DNA from: DHVE2 group archaeon
GTDB lineage: Archaea > Thermoplasmatota > Thermoplasmata > Thermoplasmatales > Aciduliprofundaceae
Direction of reading: 5' to 3'
NCBI GenBank assembly: GCA_027056155.1
Contig: JALULR010000186.1
Location: 1-7,559 of the forward strand
Length of the DNA stretch: 7,559 nucleotides
Shown: in pieces, positions 6,701 to 7,559 of the stretch
Position numbering within the stretch: position 1 is the first letter of the stretch
Layout of the letters: every line of letters starts with the position of its first letter
The notes under the pieces: model-generated
Told to the model about the DNA's origin: nothing
Database searches by the model: none
Seen by the model: only the letters and a program-made list of their open reading frames with translations
Program-made: the position numbers and the translations under genes

Positions 6701-7223
6701 TGGATTCTAAAATATTCAGTATCTCACCCGTGACTTCAAATTCAAGATTTTCTGGATTCACACTCTTAACGGAAGTGCTTATTCCAGTAAGCCAGATATC
6801 TTTTTTTCTTCTAGGTTTGCTAACTAGTAGTGCTAGAGAACCCCTATCTTTGCTCATATGTTCAAATATTTGCCAAGAATCTCCAGCTACTTCCTCGTAA
6901 ATCGCTATTAATCCTCGCTCATTTTCAATTTTTCTTGCGATTTCTTCTATTCTCATCTTGGAATATTCTTCGCTTAATCTCTTAACACTGGTCTCTCTAC
7001 CTAAAACATCTTCAATTAGTGAATATGGGTGAAACTGAGACCATTCGCGTGCTCGGGCAATCTTTGCTTCCACATTCACTCTTTTAATAAATTCTTCCAC
7101 GAGTGCGGTTTTTCCCATGCCTGCAGAGCCTTCTATCACTACAACTCTCCCATTTCCAGCTGAAGCTTTCTTTTGCTCTTTTTCGAGCAACGCAAGCTCT
7201 CTCTCCCTGTTTACGAAAACCAT
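3774..7223 (-). CDS. STAND/AAA_16-type ATPase with inserted DUF835-like domains and C-terminal TPR repeats
   Basis: A 1149-residue cytoplasmic protein without signal or membrane segment. It opens with VNRERELALLEKE, typical of AAA_16/MalT-like ATPases, then Walker A GSAGMGKT (32-39). HPYSLIEDVLG (65-75) continues the usual ATPase. Residues about 110-373 look inserted: a first DUF835-like domain (about 113-238, with DIWLTG and VVFIDDLNYLIYVNG) and a second, more divergent one (about 255-363, with NVVVLDCLSYLIQYNDI). The ATPase resumes with the helix before Walker B, RIFVFEDIQWAD (396-407), then LILTYRGRD (428-436) and DGEPLLAITLL (493-503), a sensor-2-like G-x-P motif. Residues about 515-630 match the helical/winged region of STAND proteins. 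From about 637 to the end run some 12-13 TPR-like units of about 40 residues. Such proteins are usually ligand- or partner-gated switches or regulators; the substrate is unknown and I see no C-terminal DNA-binding domain. The ATG at 7223 follows a TATA box by 29 bp. It is alone or leads into pyrF. Confidence 0.88.
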   Translation of the reverse strand: MVFVNRERELALLEKEQKKASAGNGRVVVIEGSAGMGKTALVEEFIKRVNVEAKIARAREWSQFHPYSLIEDVLGRETSVKRLSEEYSKMRIEEIARKIENERGLIAIYEEVAGDSWQIFEHMSKDRGSLALLVSKPRRKKDIWLTGISTSVKSVNPENLEFEVTGEILNILESTENYVVFIDDLNYLIYVNGIKRVVDFLTNVEQAANSRKHLVLLGMRAEFLKDEETKAIESLTSKKIVAPRSRENKREIGIFFESAELCKSEARAVFTSPEGHGDYVVGNAPLDPHRIYFELFEAINSEIKSGNVVVLDCLSYLIQYNDIRNIYVWLKSVLDLGEEWGLKLYLTTKGLTREQIRFLAGSRVSSQYDIRKSSEAEEMMIYDSILNYLANEGNGRIFVFEDIQWADRSSMEAIKYIAREIYSKKMMLILTYRGRDIGKREDLIHVIEDTKMLPHSTFIRLRPMERDKIMDILSSIAQDVDDNKIKEIAEKSDGEPLLAITLLKYHSEGKYGAPETLRESIENIIFSLSDNLIEFLWTVSAIGVRVPQILMDKIDSHWRKKAEKIPGDILTMTYYGVEFKHGIYREIIYDSAPKEVRVEIHGKLGDMYNEIDNKRLAARHFYLGGRIEGIELLKELGDEALKNIAISDALEYYEMAVKLAKRRNQVQEMYSLIEKIAELKKMKGLCKEAVELYQELIENGRRKAANLARNMAECHLKMGEYDGALRILEEYFPKSEGIEHGRIAGVIGEVKMAMGNISEAQSYLEEYLKIAKKYNSKRDIARAYFNIAVLNYYIPNYNDVLDYAKKSLQVAVELMDYETMANAYNAIAVVYDNWEMIDKAVEYYEKSLEIANILGNYRHMIKVYNNLALLYEYYKGDIETSRKYYFRTLDLASKIGGKKDEMVSYYNLAILESRSGDLEKAMEYGRKSIELADTIEDAYYMCATHLIMSDLYYYLHEYEKSNKEAEKVIEIAKKNGYIDTIITGILALAEIYIEKKNFDEAKRKIEEAEGYLSNIDNVYSTLQVLELKVEFGVSSGDLEYARKYLKEAYSIMKETGIDDNLMFFQFREALILCKEGKYEKAVSMIAEVEEKMKSRRKYEWLGDLNFRFAECIKGKKREGAMKYYSKALNYYRIINNAPRAKMVEEKMKE

Positions 7224-7247
7224 TCATCTTGTATAATTGAGTATGTG

Positions 7248-7256
7248 AATATAAAT
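7248..7256 (-). promoter_or_regulatory. TATA box of the STAND ATPase gene
   Basis: ATTTATATT on the minus strand is centred 29 bp upstream of the ATG at 7223. Transcription should start about 2-4 bases before the ATG, giving a leaderless or nearly leaderless mRNA; no strong Shine-Dalgarno precedes the ATG (only AGATGA directly next to it). Confidence 0.5.
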
Positions 7257-7445
7257 GTGTTGATGGGCATTCTGTTATATTGCATATTTTCTCCATATAC
7301 ATCTGTGAAAGGCTCTCTGCGCTACAAAATTAATATTTCTGTGGAGAAATCATCAATCCAAGCTCACTTTTCGCCAAGTTTCTATCTCTCCGATATACGG
7401 ATTGACATACATGAGTGTATATAATCAGATATTTTGCATTTTTAT

Positions 7446-7466
7446 TATAACTTTGTTTTAGTTATA
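7446..7466. repeat. Hyphenated palindrome TATAACT-N7-AGTTATA
   Basis: Perfect 7-bp inverted repeat arms (7446-7452 and 7460-7466) separated by TTGTTTT. The 21-bp size and symmetry fit a site for a dimeric transcription factor. A TATA-like sequence on the plus strand centred at about 7421 would place a start site right at the palindrome, but no gene starting within the window is seen. It may also be chance in AT-rich DNA. Confidence 0.35.
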
Positions 7467-7508
7467 CAATAGAGCAGTGTTATTAAAAAGGGTTAAGTTG
7501 AATTCCTC

Positions 7509-7546
7509 AAAAAACATGTAAAACTAGGAATAAAAAATAAGAAAAA
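7509..7546 (-). terminator. T-rich tract, possible terminator of a gene beyond the right edge
   Basis: Read on the minus strand, this stretch carries four T runs of 4-6 bases (around 7542-7546, 7532-7537, 7521-7523 extended by flanking T, and 7509-7514), much like the tract after the first surface gene. Archaeal oligo-T termination of a leftward gene lying to the right is plausible; a minus-strand TAA at 7549-7547 could be its stop, but too little sequence remains to test this. Confidence 0.3.
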
Positions 7547-7559
7547 TTAAACATAGAGA

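Larger units (their letters stand above)
7224..7559. other. Non-coding AT-rich region upstream of the STAND ATPase gene
   Basis: These 336 bases contain no convincing gene. The only longer frame (plus, ATG at 7263 to TAA at 7424, 53 codons) has no ribosome site, no suitably placed TATA box and no recognisable protein character. The region holds the promoter of the ATPase gene next to 7223, a TATA-like TGTATATAAT at 7416-7425 on the plus strand, a 21-bp hyphenated palindrome at 7446-7466, and a T-rich (minus-strand) tract near the right edge. No tRNA, rRNA or CRISPR repeat is visible. Confidence 0.6.

Noticed and set aside
7084..7302. Minus-strand frame of 72 codons overlapping the 5' end of the ATPase gene
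   Set aside because: It runs out of frame through the Walker A coding region, and its translation is basic and without pattern.
7263..7424. Small plus-strand reading frame of 53 codons beginning MGILLYCIFSPYTS
   Set aside because: No Shine-Dalgarno, the TATA-like sequence is only about 12 bp away, composition is unlike the real genes, and there is no recognisable motif. Comparison with related genomes could revive it.
7502..7531. Inverted repeat ATTCCT ... AGGAAT with an 18-base spacer
   Set aside because: Arms of only 6 bp with a long spacer; expected by chance in a region of this composition.

Overview
The window looks like a piece of a euryarchaeal chromosome. It carries the first two genes of an archaeal-type (A/V-type) ATP synthase operon, an archaeal-type orotidine-5'-phosphate decarboxylase, AT-rich TATA boxes placed 25-29 bp upstream of start codons, and GGTGA-type Shine-Dalgarno sequences. 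The moderately AT-rich composition and a giant ATPase with DUF835-like and TPR segments suggest a member of the Thermoplasmatota, possibly Aciduliprofundum/DHVE2-like. That placement is an inference from gene style, not from any sequence comparison.

Layout from left to right. Positions 1-1050 (minus strand) hold atpI (N-terminal part only, running off the left edge) and atpH, transcribed leftward as the head of the ATP synthase operon from a TATA box at about 1071-1080. Positions 1051-1262 form a divergent promoter region. On the plus strand follow two tandem paralogous genes (1263-2180 and 2274-3089). Both encode single-pass membrane proteins with a short cytoplasmic N-terminus and an external domain: a lipocalin-like beta-rich part, then a calcium-binding EF-hand/dockerin-type loop near the C-terminus. 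A T-rich terminator-like tract separates them. The second ends 4 bases inside pyrF (3086-3721, minus), which converges on it. Positions 3774-7223 (minus) encode a 1149-residue STAND/AAA_16-type ATPase. Its Walker A and Walker B motifs are about 360 residues apart because two tandem DUF835-like domains appear to be inserted in the NTPase; the C-terminal half is a superhelix of roughly 12-13 TPR units. The last 336 bases hold no convincing gene, only promoter-like sequence, a 21-bp hyphenated palindrome and a T-rich (minus strand) tract that may terminate a gene beyond the right edge.

The neighbours do not form one pathway: energy conversion (AtpH/AtpI), cell-surface proteins, pyrimidine synthesis (PyrF) and signalling/regulation (the STAND ATPase) appear to be separate transcription units. 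The items most worth a second look are the nested DUF835-in-STAND ATPase, the paralogous surface proteins, a small hairpin that could mask the ribosome-binding site of the first surface gene, and TATA spacings suggesting leaderless transcripts for several genes.
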